Shown here: positions 1 through 9,381 of the stretch, one piece after another
Numbering within the stretch: the stretch's first letter is position 1
How the letters are laid out: every line of letters starts with the position of its first letter
Assembly: GCA_000226015.1 (NCBI GenBank)
Contig: JH153284.1
Span: forward strand, 33,550-59,730
Source: Mnemiopsis leidyi
Taxonomy: Eukaryota > Ctenophora > Tentaculata > Lobata > Bolinopsidae
Length of the DNA stretch: 26,181 nt
Direction of reading: 5' to 3'
The notes under the pieces: model-generated
The model's database searches: none
What the model was told of the DNA's origin: nothing
The model's input: the letters and a program-made list of their open reading frames with translations, nothing else
Made by a program: the position numbers and the translations under genes

Positions 1-900
1 AAAAAAAAAAAAAAAATAATAACAATTAACCCAACCAATGCCCCTATTTGTGGGCTTAAATGGAGCAAAATTAATAAAAAATTTAATATGGCTGTAAAAT
101 TAAAGAAAAGGCATATATTTAACTGCCCACAATATGGAACAACTAAGCATTCAATAAAGGTTTAAAAAGTTCAGTAAGGTCATGCATAAATAACAGTTAG
201 TTCTGATTAGTTAAATCGAATTGTTCTCTGTTTAGCTGATTTAAGTTAACTTATCTGATTTTATTGCTGGCTGCTTATAATTTATATAAAGCAAGGCCGT
301 GGGCCGTTTAAAAGATTTAAAAAACAATACAATACATCCAAGAAAGTTGGGAAAGATACCACTAAACCACCCACCCATTCGTAGACTTGTGTCTATGAAT
401 GGGTGGGCGGAGAGATTTTCAAGTATAAAACTAAAGCTTTGGGAGATAGTTGTCCATGAAATGTTTGGCAAATTTCCGACGAAGTTTTAAATAGAATTGA
501 AGGTGTAAATTATTTGGAGAATAAGACATAGCAGTTTCCTTAAAGATAACCCAATTGTGGCAAAAAAGAAATTTGTTAAGATTTATTAAAATTTGCAAAT
601 TGAACCTAATCTAAGAAAAGCTTCACTAATGAAACACAGATCAAGTTGAATAATCTTTCACAGAAATAGACAACCGGTTTCGAGATGTTACATAAAGATG
701 TTAAATGACATAATCTCGTCCTCAGGTCCTCCTTGAAAGACTTACTCCGCAATAAATTAGATGTATTTGTAGCGTTGAAATAGTTTAAAACTCAAATTGA
801 ACTTTTTGATATTTCAAAGATTGTATGATATTTCAGTCTCAATTTCCATCGTCTGTCATTCGACAAATTACTCAGTAAATAATAAGTTCAAAAGAATTCT
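1..900. other. AT-rich intergenic stretch, no gene seen
   Basis: The window opens on a run of 16 A. The rest is AT-rich with frequent stops in all frames. The only open frames (about 60-76 codons) overlap each other on opposite strands around a hairpin at 370-407 and look like chance. I see no coding or RNA signal here. Confidence 0.6.
370..407. repeat. 17-bp inverted repeat (hairpin), 4-nt loop
   Basis: The left arm is at 370-386 and the right arm at 391-407, with a TTGT loop. The 17-bp arms pair with a single G-T mismatch position. The stem is GC-rich (CCCACCC / GGGTGGG) in otherwise AT-rich DNA. It could be the remnant of a small foldback element; function is unknown. Confidence 0.75.
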
Positions 901-1040
901 GATCGTTTTTATTGTTTAATCGTACTTATATTTGTAGTTGTTGTAAAGCAATTATGTATACAGTTCATGAGTAAAAGTACAGTCTGCGGCCTGTCGCCTG
1001 ATGCAGTTAAAACATGTGATCGTATTCGTTGTCGCCGTGA

Positions 1041-1165
1041 TACCCGACTCACGCAGCTAAAGCTGAACGATCGTTTCGTTAGAATCAACGCGTGATGGCC
1101 GCGACAGTAGGTTATCAACCTACAACGTTAGAACGGTAGACGGATGTAATCTCGTCAACGTATTC
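1041..1165. repeat. Dispersed repeat, copy 1 (TACCCGACTC family)
   Basis: This stretch starts with TACCCGACTC at 1041 and ends with a GTAGACGGAT...ATCTCGTCAAC block near 1136-1160. The same two blocks in the same order recur at 1859-1965, so both are diverged copies of one dispersed element. Neither shows coding potential. A MITE or decayed non-autonomous element is the likeliest explanation. Confidence 0.5.
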
Positions 1166-1858
1166 GTATCGGTATATGTACATTGTTTTGTACTTTTTGT
1201 GCACGTGCACATAACGTATCAAAACAATCTGACAATTTGGGCCCTTCGAGCCCAAATGGCAAGATACGGGGAAAAATTGCTGAATGAAATTACTGGCACT
1301 GGAACTCTACCATTGTTTTAACAAGAAGGCTGGTTCTTCCACAAATAAACTATCTGAGGAACCTATACATCGAGGCAGGATCAAATTTTAGGATCAAACT
1401 AATTTAGATATCATATGATTCATATCAATAATTTAACATCGTAGATATGATAAGGCTTTCAGTCGATGATTCACAAATTCGATTCAGTTCCTTCATGTCA
1501 TCAGTTACGTTTAAATAATTTTTCTTAAAAACATAATGCTTCCCTATATCCTAAAATTTCAGATATTTCCAGTTTTTACTAATATAAATTTTGTATGGAC
1601 TGCAGATGATGTTGTACATCGAAATTTGTTTCAATTAGAAGAATGTTTTCTGTGTCCAATCAACGAGTTGCACGCGGAGGTTAAAGAAAATTTATCTTAC
1701 TTAAACAGTGCCACATTGAACTATTCATTCCCTATATGAAATACAATTTTGGCTTCCAATACGCCAACCATCTATTATTTTAATATTTGAGTATTTGACA
1801 AATAGTTGGCTCTTATTAGAGAGATTGGATTAAATATCATTATAATTTGTCGAGGTGT

Positions 1859-1965
1859 TACCCGACTCGCGCGCGGCTTGCAGCTTGCTGCTCTCCTGGT
1901 AGACGGATATCATCTCCTAATAGACGAATATCATCTCCTGGTAGACGGATATCATCTCGTCAACA
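1859..1965. repeat. Dispersed repeat, copy 2, with internal 21-bp tandem array
   Basis: This second copy of the TACCCGACTC element contains a three-fold 21-bp tandem expansion at 1899-1961. Its units share the core TAGACG(G/A)ATATCATCTC. Copy 1 has the block only once. The array happens to be open in one frame, giving a 7-residue repeat, but no gene signal surrounds it. Confidence 0.6.
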
Positions 1966-2154
1966 TTATAATAAAATACAAGTTATGACAAACGAGCAGA
2001 GTTACGTGTGTTTTTGATATGGTGATTTGGTGTTGATGTGTATGATCTAACCAAACCAGTAACCACGCCAAGTGTCTACGCACGCTTCGGATCGAACGCG
2101 GCTGCTATGCGTACGCAGTACGGAGCTTAAAATCTTAATCGTTCATCGTTTATC

Positions 2155-2860
2155 CAGCCACATCTGTGATCTGGTTTGCTCTGACAAGAGCCCTTTTGCG
2201 TAAGCTGCCACTGCACAACAACGTCAGGCTTATGAGCATGAGCACTTGGTTAGATTAAGTGAACTAAACCTCTGGTTAACCTTTGGTAAAACGCGCGCGC
2301 AAAAGGGCTCTGGTTAGAGCTGCTAAACCAGTATAGCCCATACGTATGCGCGCGTGGTTCCAAATTCGAACAAGTCACCAGCTCGTTCACACAGCTGGCA
2401 ACCTGTCCGAATTTTGAGTCGCGCGCGCACACGTACCGTTTTGGCTTGCTACACGTTGCATAGCTCTGCTGCCGCTTCGCGGCGGCCACGCCCCCTATTT
2501 TCAAAATATTCAAATTTTTAAAATTTTTTGAAAAATTTTTTGAAAAGGGTCACAACGTGAGACAAATAACGGCTGTACTGGTTTAACAATAATTTTATTT
2601 AGGGCAAACTTTGGTGGCGCGCGCGACTCGCACAAATAAGGTCTATGGTTTAAGCAATGTGTAAATTTTGTTTTGCTCTATCCTGAGCCTTTCTGAGTAA
2701 GCTTTATTGTAGCTGAATAAGTTTAGGTAATTATTGCTTAGCCAACATAGCCTTGCTCTAACCAAACCCTCTTGCGCGCGTCACAGCCACCGCTGACCGC
2801 GTGTGGCGTCAGCACCTGGTTAAGTGAAAACATAGCCAGGCCCTGTGGCTCGCACTTCAC
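2155..2860. repeat. Mosaic of direct and inverted repeat copies, CpG-rich
   Basis: A 23-26-bp motif, roughly GCTCTAACCAGAGCCCTTTTGCG, occurs forward at 2178-2200, in reverse complement at 2298-2320, and forward again at 2755-2780. Sequence after the first and third copies also matches loosely: both run to a GTCAG...CACCTGGTTA(AG)...GTGAA block near 2222-2265 and 2808-2828. Many CGCGCG runs make this stretch richer in CpG than its surroundings. It looks like nested or tandem insertions of a small non-coding element. I see no transposase. Confidence 0.55.
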
Positions 2861-3061
2861 GTACCCTGTCGAGACGCACTTAGGTATGATGTATGAGCGT
2901 TTGCTTCGCGCGTCCGTACTAATTTCGCGAACTAAGCTCGCACATGGGGATATACCTGTTGAGCAAGTTTTTTAAAAGAGAATTAGATAGATTAAAAATT
3001 ACATTATGATACAGCATTATCCCAATATAAAGATAAAGAATAAAGAGCTCTATAAAAATAT

Positions 3062-3246
3062 AAAAATTATATGCAAAACTGAATTAAAGAGAGTTCATCT
3101 AATGTAGAAGTCTATTAGATTTAGGTCAAGCTACTTACTTTAAACCTGTAACTTTGATCAGCTAATAGTTTTTTCAATCGGATCAACCTTGTCACTAATG
3201 TTTAATATTGGTATTGAATATTTTAATTTTATTTATGGTATTTTTT
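3062..3246. repeat. 185-bp direct repeat, copy 1
   Basis: This segment is repeated in the same orientation at 3359-3543, about 297 bp downstream, with a low percentage of substitutions and a few small indels. Between the copies lies unrelated sequence (3247-3358) that includes about three short tandem copies of a TGTCATTTTATTTCCCTC-like unit (3278-3328). The arrangement resembles two LTR-like ends or a segmental duplication. I see no TG...CA termini or coding remnant, so the type is unresolved. Confidence 0.75.
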
Positions 3247-3358
3247 GCCTTGCGTTGTACGGCAGCGCGCACCCTTCTGTCATTTTATTTCCCTCCTGTC
3301 ATTTATTCCCTCCAGTCATTTTATTTCGCTTCGAATGAGGGTCGGACAAAGTCAGACA

Positions 3359-3543
3359 AAAAATTATATGCAAAACTGAATTTAAGAGGGTTCATCTAAT
3401 GTAGAAGTCTATTAGATTTAGGTCAAGCTACTTACTTACTTTAAACCTGTGACTTTGATCTAATAGATTTTTCAATCGGATCAACCTTGTCACTTATGTT
3501 TAATATAGGTATTGAATATTTTAACTTTATTTGTGGTATTTCT
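3359..3543. repeat. 185-bp direct repeat, copy 2
   Basis: This is the second copy of the repeat at 3062-3246. It carries a 4-bp CTTA expansion (CTTACTTACTT against CTTACTT) and scattered substitutions, so the duplication is not brand new. Confidence 0.75.
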
Positions 3544-3929
3544 ATTCTGGCCCTTGTGACCTGGGCATGTATATATTCGCATCTAAACGTGAGTTTTACT
3601 GTTTACGTTTCTGTGGATTGAGTTTACTTGACTAAACCTTTTGTACTGTATTAGGGCTCATCTTTTTGTTTTATACTCATCTGAGCTTTATAGTGAATGT
3701 TGTATTAAGTGTTGCTTTGTTTGATTTCTATCGAAAAATACTACAAGCGGTTTACCTGATTAATACTGGTGCTTCTTAAAACAATCCGTGCATCAGTGCC
3801 TCGTGCTCATGAACTTTTAAGCCGATTCGATTTGCAGTTTTGTAATCATTGTTGCGATACACCTAGTGATTCTACCGTCGTAGAGCTTTTTACGGATGAT
3901 TGATTTCATTGTTTAGGTGAGTGAATATA

Positions 3930-3962
3930 ATGAGCAGAGGAAAGTCGGATGTCCACAAATAA
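3930..3962 (+). promoter_or_regulatory. Short upstream ORF in the PPase-a leader
   Basis: An ATG at 3930 opens a 10-codon frame that ends at TAA 3960-3962, five bases before the PPase-a start codon. If the transcript begins upstream of 3930, this small frame could lower initiation at 3968. Transcription start is unknown, so the role is conjectural. Confidence 0.3.
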
Positions 3963-3967
3963 ACAGT

Positions 3968-6391
3968 ATGCGTCTTTTCTCATGGTGTAGTGTCCTAGTG
4001 CTCCTGATATCAGTCAAGGTAAGATAAATATTATAAACTTTCTACGACTTGAACATACTTGAAATTGGTTGTTATTACGATATATTTAATCCTTCATATT
4101 CTTTGGCTCTGCTGAGTGCTCAATATTCTCAAAAACCCAAATTTTTAGTGTAGCAAGTACGTAGCAAAACACAAAGGAACTCCTGGAACTCTTACTCACC
4201 GGGTATATCTCAAAACTGCCGACAATGTTCCCATATCTCCATTTCACGACATCCCTTTGAAAGTTAGAGATGGAGGTGAGTTTTCTTCGATGATATATTT
4301 AAAAAACTGTGGTCTATATTTTGATTGTGTAAAATGCCAAGAAAATAAAATCATATCTTACTAAAAAATCGTATTTTAATTTTTTTCATTACATGAGGCA
4401 GTTATTACTCAGTAGAGAAATCACTTGACAGCGGTTCTGTGAGCATCTTGAGCTAATATAAATCTGTGTTACCTGTTAAACATTGCTCCAAGCATGCAAA
4501 TTATGGTTTTGCCTCTCTCTAAGACACATATAAGTCCTTCATTTTAGTTTACAACATGGTTTTAGAAATGTATCAATGGACAAATCCTTTATTTCAGTTT
4601 ACAACATGGTTGTAGAAATGCCTCGATGGACAAATGCTAAGTTTGAAACTTCCAAGAAGGAAAAGTTAAACCCAATCATTCACGACTCAAAGGTTTATGG
4701 TAAGCTTAACATATCAATGCCATAGTGATAATTGATAATGATCACAATATACAGTTAACTGTTTCTATCTTTCATAGACAATCCTTGATTTTGAAATGAA
4801 TAATAGAGTTAAAATGTTTTTCTCTGTTAACTATACCTATGTGCACTGTTCAGATGGTGTGGAGCGTGTAAGATATGTTCACAATGTCTTCCCCTACCAT
4901 GGCTACATGTGGAACTATGGATCAATACCTCAGACATGGGAGGATCCCAATTTTATCGACCCTCACACAGGGGTTGGAGGTGATAACGACCCTGTTGACA
5001 TTCTGGAGGTTGGCATAAGCTGGCTGCAGTATTAATCTTGCAATATTAATCTTGCAGTAAATCTTGCAAAATTGTCCCATATTCTTATGAAAATTTGGCG
5101 CCCCCTTATGATGGTGCCCTCAGGCGTAGCTGGAGCATCGTTACAATGCTAGCTGGCCGATCTCTAGAGGTTCACTGCAATGTTGTTATGATATCCATCA
5201 TTAGGTCAAATCTATACCTACAGATCTTTGTAGCAGTCTTCTGCAGACAAGATGGAGTGTAGAAATTTTTGAAAAAGTTAAATGAGAAAAACATTTGTTT
5301 ATTCATGCTACAGATAGGTAGCAAAGTTGGATATGTTGGAGAGGTCAAGGAAGTTAAGATACTTGGAGTTATAGCACTGATCGACAAAGATGAAACTGAC
5401 TGGAAAGTTATTTCTATTGACATTAATGACCCTATGGCTGAGTCTCTGAATGATATCGAGTAAGTCAGATACCTAATTGGGAAAAATTAAATTTGGTATC
5501 AAATTTATCTACTTTCAGCTTTAAGGAGGCCAAGAGCAGCTTGAACTGCCCTCTTGTATTCCTGAGTCAAGCTTTACTTATTGTTGAGAAATTCTAGTAA
5601 TTGCTTAGATTAAATAGACTAAAATTCCTTTTTCGCAGGGATGTAAATGAGAAAATGCCTGGCCTTCTTCCTGCTTCTCGAGATTTCTTTAGGAACTATA
5701 AAGTTCCTCGTGGCGGAAAATACAATATTTTTGGATTTGACGGTAAGGCTTTTAAAATTTGATTGGTATTTGTTGCAGCTGCTGTTATGATGATCATGAT
5801 AATGCAATGTGAATTTTAACATAATTGAACTGTTCAAATTATCTTTATAACTCCTGATTTAACTGCTGAGTCTTTAAAACTCGTCTATTGTAGGTGAGTG
5901 GCAAGGCAGAGAGTTTACAGAAAACTTACTGGAAGAAACACACGGACGGTGGAGGGAGCTGCTGAACAGAGAGAGCAAGGGAAAGATCATGACAGAGAAC
6001 ACGAGCAATGCAGGCTCTCCTTGGCATATCAGGTAGGTTGGGGAGAGGGTGCACTAGTTTTGTTGGCAGTTTTAACAAATGCTGTAGATTAAGTGATGAC
6101 AAACTGTGAAGAACAATGCTATCAGATTCAAAGCCTTACAAAATATGCTAGAAAGTATTAAATAATATCTGTTTTGACACAATTAGAACGAAACTCTGAC
6201 TTCCCAGCAAAAAAGAAGCTCGAGATATCCTGAAATCAAACCCACCGTACACCCCTGGCGCTGCAGTCCCTCCTCCAGACTCCGCACAGTACGTCTCCTT
6301 TGTTGAGAGAACTGTCAGTGAACCTGTGTGCAGTGTTGTAGAGAGGGAGGGAGTAGAGGGGGAGGGTAATGTTTGTGTGCCCTCGGAATAG
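3968..6391 (+). CDS. Family I inorganic pyrophosphatase with predicted signal peptide (PPase-a)
   Basis: The enzyme family hydrolyses pyrophosphate to two phosphates using Mg2+. I assemble eight exons: 3968-4018, 4149-4275, 4598-4699, 4854-5008, 5314-5459, 5639-5742, 5894-6032 and 6208-6391. They total 1008 nt, giving 335 residues plus TAG, with all phases consistent. The signature DNDPVD lies at residues 137-142. E66, K74, E76, R100, Y111, Y115, D137, D139, D142, D169, D174, K176, Y213 and K214 match the known active-site set. The loop after Y-K reads PRGGK, one residue longer than the usual PDGK. Exon 1 encodes 17 residues with a hydrophobic core (SVLVLLISV), which I infer to be a signal peptide that would send the enzyme into the secretory pathway. 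The tail carries RTVSEPVC plus an acidic extension. The donor at 5009 (GTTGGC) is weak. Compared with PPase-b, this copy lacks two introns. The enzyme call is near certain; secretion is a prediction. Confidence 0.93.
4541..4640 (+). repeat. 50-bp tandem duplication of an exon's 5' end and acceptor
   Basis: 4541-4590 and 4591-4640 are adjacent copies, identical at about 42 of 50 positions. The second copy is the real acceptor and start of PPase-a exon 3 (AG at 4596-4597). The first copy carries a lookalike acceptor (AG at 4547-4548 in TTTTAG) followed by the same coding start. Since 50 is not a multiple of 3, use of the upstream acceptor would shift the frame and soon reach TAG. The first copy is best read as a decayed exon fragment inside intron 2. 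Confidence 0.85.
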
Positions 6392-6415
6392 CGCAGGACG
6401 AATTTAGATGAACTA

Positions 6416-6421
6416 ATTAAA
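6416..6421 (+). terminator. Candidate poly(A) signal ATTAAA for PPase-a
   Basis: ATTAAA begins 25 bases after the PPase-a stop codon. It is followed by T/G-rich sequence (TTTTTTGGGTTTTTTG near 6457-6474). An AATAAA at 6908-6913 is an alternative, more distal site. Confidence 0.35.
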
Positions 6422-7113
6422 ATGACTGAACAGACTGGATTTTTTAAAGAAAATTCATTTTTTGGGTTTTTTGAAAAGTTTATTTTACATTTTATTATGA
6501 TTTTTGGTTTTGAGTATGAATTTCTAGACAAGATTGACATCATTTTAGTCATTTTGCTTAATTTAAAATCATTTTTGTTGAATTTCACACTTAAATTATA
6601 ACATCAAATCACTTCATGATATGGTAAATATTGTATAGCTTTGATTCTATGTAAAATATTGCATAAATTTGATTGAATATGATTATTTAATATATTAATC
6701 GTAAAAAACATTTCAATGATGGTATTTTTGAAAACTGTTTTTTACTGTTTTTCTTTGAAGTGTGTCTAAGTCACTTACTGAGTTACTGAATCTATGAAGT
6801 TGAAAAATTGCCTTGGTTCGACAATCATTTTTTAATCTCACGCGTTATTTTTCACCAGCATGCCATTAAGCCATTTGCTGCACCTATAAAAGGACTTTTT
6901 GCCACCGAATAAATGTGAGAAATGTTCATATCCGAGCTAATGTCTGAAATGTACCCGGTACAAATGATTACAATATCGACTCAGTGTAAACCAGGTTTAA
7001 TCCCCGTGTGTTACATAATGTCTCAGGGGTATTTGATGTAATTATTTTCACTTTGAATGTAATTCTTGAAATTAGATGTGTGGGCGGGTAACAGAGTGTG
7101 TCCCACACCAAGC

Positions 7114-7115
<2 letters not shown>

Positions 7116-7148
<33 letters not shown>
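7116..7148. repeat. (AC)n microsatellite
   Basis: About 16 uninterrupted AC units, followed closely by a shorter interrupted CA tract to about 7163. It probably varies in length between individuals. Confidence 0.95.
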
Positions 7149-7153
<5 letters not shown>

Positions 7154-7768
7154 TTACACACACAGAGTTATCTTTCAATCTAATTACCACTGTTCATTGT
7201 TCTAATTTGTTTGTATAATAGTCCCGCCTAAAAGGAAGAAGATTTACCATAGAGTCGTACTAACAAGTCTAGTTCTAATGAAATGTCACGTCGTATAGAA
7301 ACTTTTATTTGGGGTTGTGTTGCGTTGGATTGTATAGATCTTGATCTCCCTTTTTTTTATTGATCTCACAAAATCACTTGAAATTGAGATAGGTGTTGTG
7401 AGCCTCTCTTGGCAAAGTTTCTGTGAAAAGCTGAAAGAGAATAAGCTTGTAAACTGTACTTGTAAACTGTACTGTGTATGTGCTGGCAAATTGCAATAGC
7501 AGGTATAATCACGGAATTGCAGTTAATGTAAATACAAAAGCAATATCAATATGCGCAATTCAATGCCGATCTGGTTACCTAGATTATAACTAAGGAGACC
7601 CTTGCACAAACATTGTTTTGAAAATCTTTCCTTAACTTAACCTCAATGTGAACTATGTAAGAATAAGTTCATCTCATATCGATAACCACGGCAACATCTC
7701 CTTTTATGGAATAATTGACTGTCCACACGTTTTGGTGATGGAGACAGAAGTTTAGTTTCCGTTATTGC

Positions 7769-7961
7769 AGTAGTTGTAGTTTTGTAGTTTTGCTGTAGTT
7801 TTGTTCATAGTATTGTTGTAGTTCTGTTCATAGTATTGTTATAGTTCTGTTCATAGTATTGTTGTAGTTCTGTTCACAGTAGTGTTGTAGTTCTGTTGTA
7901 GTATTGTTGTAGTGTTGTAGTTCTGTTCACAGTATTGTTGTAGTTCTGTTCACAGTATTAC
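7769..7961. repeat. Tandem repeat, about 23-bp unit
   Basis: Seven or more imperfect copies of a unit containing TTGTAGTTCTGTTCATAGTA. The units vary between CATAGT and CACAGT, and some are shortened. There is no coding potential; this is a minisatellite. Confidence 0.85.
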
Positions 7962-8363
7962 CGTTGTTAGTTGCTGTGATGAAGGTTGTGTGATGGTTCG
8001 ATGAATAATTATTGATCCATTCCTCAGTTTGATAGCACCTTGTTGTAAAAGATCGTTCATGCAATATTCATGTTATCAGACAGATGATCAAACACGTGCA
8101 TTACGTTCTTAATCACATGACACGTCCCTCTTTAACACGTGCACTACTGTACCAACAATTATCCACGCTTCATTTGTCTGACTTGTTGTCTTCTCATGAC
8201 GTTTTACTTAGCGTACATATCCGGCTCGGTATTATGAGCTTATCCAACAGTTATATGAGAAATTTGAATTACGAATTTCTTTCAAATCATCAAAACTTAT
8301 CTAGCAACCCCCCACGTCATAGATTATTACTGATTACTGTTACGATCTTACAAATTGATATTG

Positions 8364-8582
8364 CTTCCCGATTGCATGATTTACACAACATTTCCAACTA
8401 AAGTTTATAGCACAACTTTATTACAGTAGGATGCTAGGATGTTTAAACTACACACTACACACTACACACTACACACTACACATTACACACTACACACTAC
8501 ACACTTCCCGATTGCATGATTTACATAACACTATTAAAGTTTATAGCACAGCTTCATTACAGTAGGATGCTAGGATGTTTAA
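8364..8582. repeat. Direct repeat flanking an 8-bp microsatellite
   Basis: 8364-8446 and 8514-8582 are direct copies, both beginning CTTCCCGATTGCATGATT and ending AGTAGGATGCTAGGATGTTTAA. The second copy is slightly shorter. Between them, 8447-8513 is an array of about eight ACTACACA units with one interruption. The arrangement suggests slippage or unequal exchange. Confidence 0.85.
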
Positions 8583-9292
8583 GTAGATTGACACACGTTT
8601 CGTCTTCCTTGCGGTCTTCTTCCCTGCTTTCTGTTATTAAGGTAACGTCCTGTGTAACGTGTAACGTCGTGTAACATTTATTGCAAATCTGGGGCTCTGA
8701 CTTTTTTGTTCATTTTGTCGCCGTACATATTTCACGATAGATATTTTTCGATGATGCTGTGATGCCAATTGTCAATGAGCACTTTATTTTACTCATTTCA
8801 CTTGATTGAATTAAATTTGTATTATCAATCATGATTATCATGATTGTGAATCATGATTGTGAATCATAATAAGTTTTACTCTTTAAGGCTCCTTGTTGAA
8901 TGTTGACTATAGATTTATGATTTTAGGGGGACGCATTTAAACTTTTGTGATGGTTTTAAAACTAAAGAGGAACAAGTTTGCACAGTGCAGTCTGCAGCAC
9001 TAAATAAACATACACGTTAGACTTCAGCTTGGTTATTACTGATTACTCATAGTCACTAGTTTTTAGGTTCAGTAATTTAATTTCTTTTATCTATCAAACA
9101 AGGATTTATTGTTGTTGGTTTGGTGTTTGGTATTCGAATAATCAATTAGGTAATAACAATGTCGAATTTTAATGGGAATTTTTCAAGTTCTTTTCAGTTA
9201 ATATTTTCTTTTGGTTTGGTATATACAGTACATCTATACCTTAGCAATAACCGTTACATTAGGGCTTTAGGGTGTAGATAGTACCATGTTTA

Positions 9293-9345
9293 TTGTATAA
9301 TGTATAATGTATAATGTAATTACAATGTACACTGTACATTACACA
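9293..9345. repeat. TGTATAA-rich low-complexity tract
   Basis: Short tandem copies of TGTATAA are followed by a TGTACA/ACTGTACATTACA mixture containing inverted repeats. It lies just upstream of PPase-b. The related tract at 9513-9602 in its first intron suggests a shared simple-sequence origin. Confidence 0.6.
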
Positions 9346-9381
9346 GTTCACTAAACACCACCACTACAATAGGGGTTCAGG

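Larger units (their letters stand above)
6392..9381. other. Intergenic region between the two pyrophosphatase genes
   Basis: I find no convincing gene. The region is AT-rich and holds a CA microsatellite, a 23-bp tandem array, an 8-bp microsatellite inside a direct repeat, and TGTA-rich low-complexity tracts. An open frame of 105 codons at 8084-8401 shows no recognisable domain and its end falls inside a repeated segment, so I do not call it a gene. No candidate 5' exon for PPase-b stood out. Confidence 0.5.

Noticed and set aside
4796..5035. 79-residue stand-alone protein at PPase-a exon 4
   Set aside because: It is exon 4 read from an intronic ATG into the next intron. The conserved part begins only at 4854 after a good acceptor.
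8084..8401. 105-codon open frame on the plus strand
   Set aside because: No recognisable domain and no splice or poly(A) context, and its last codons fall in a segment that is duplicated at 8514. Likely accidental.
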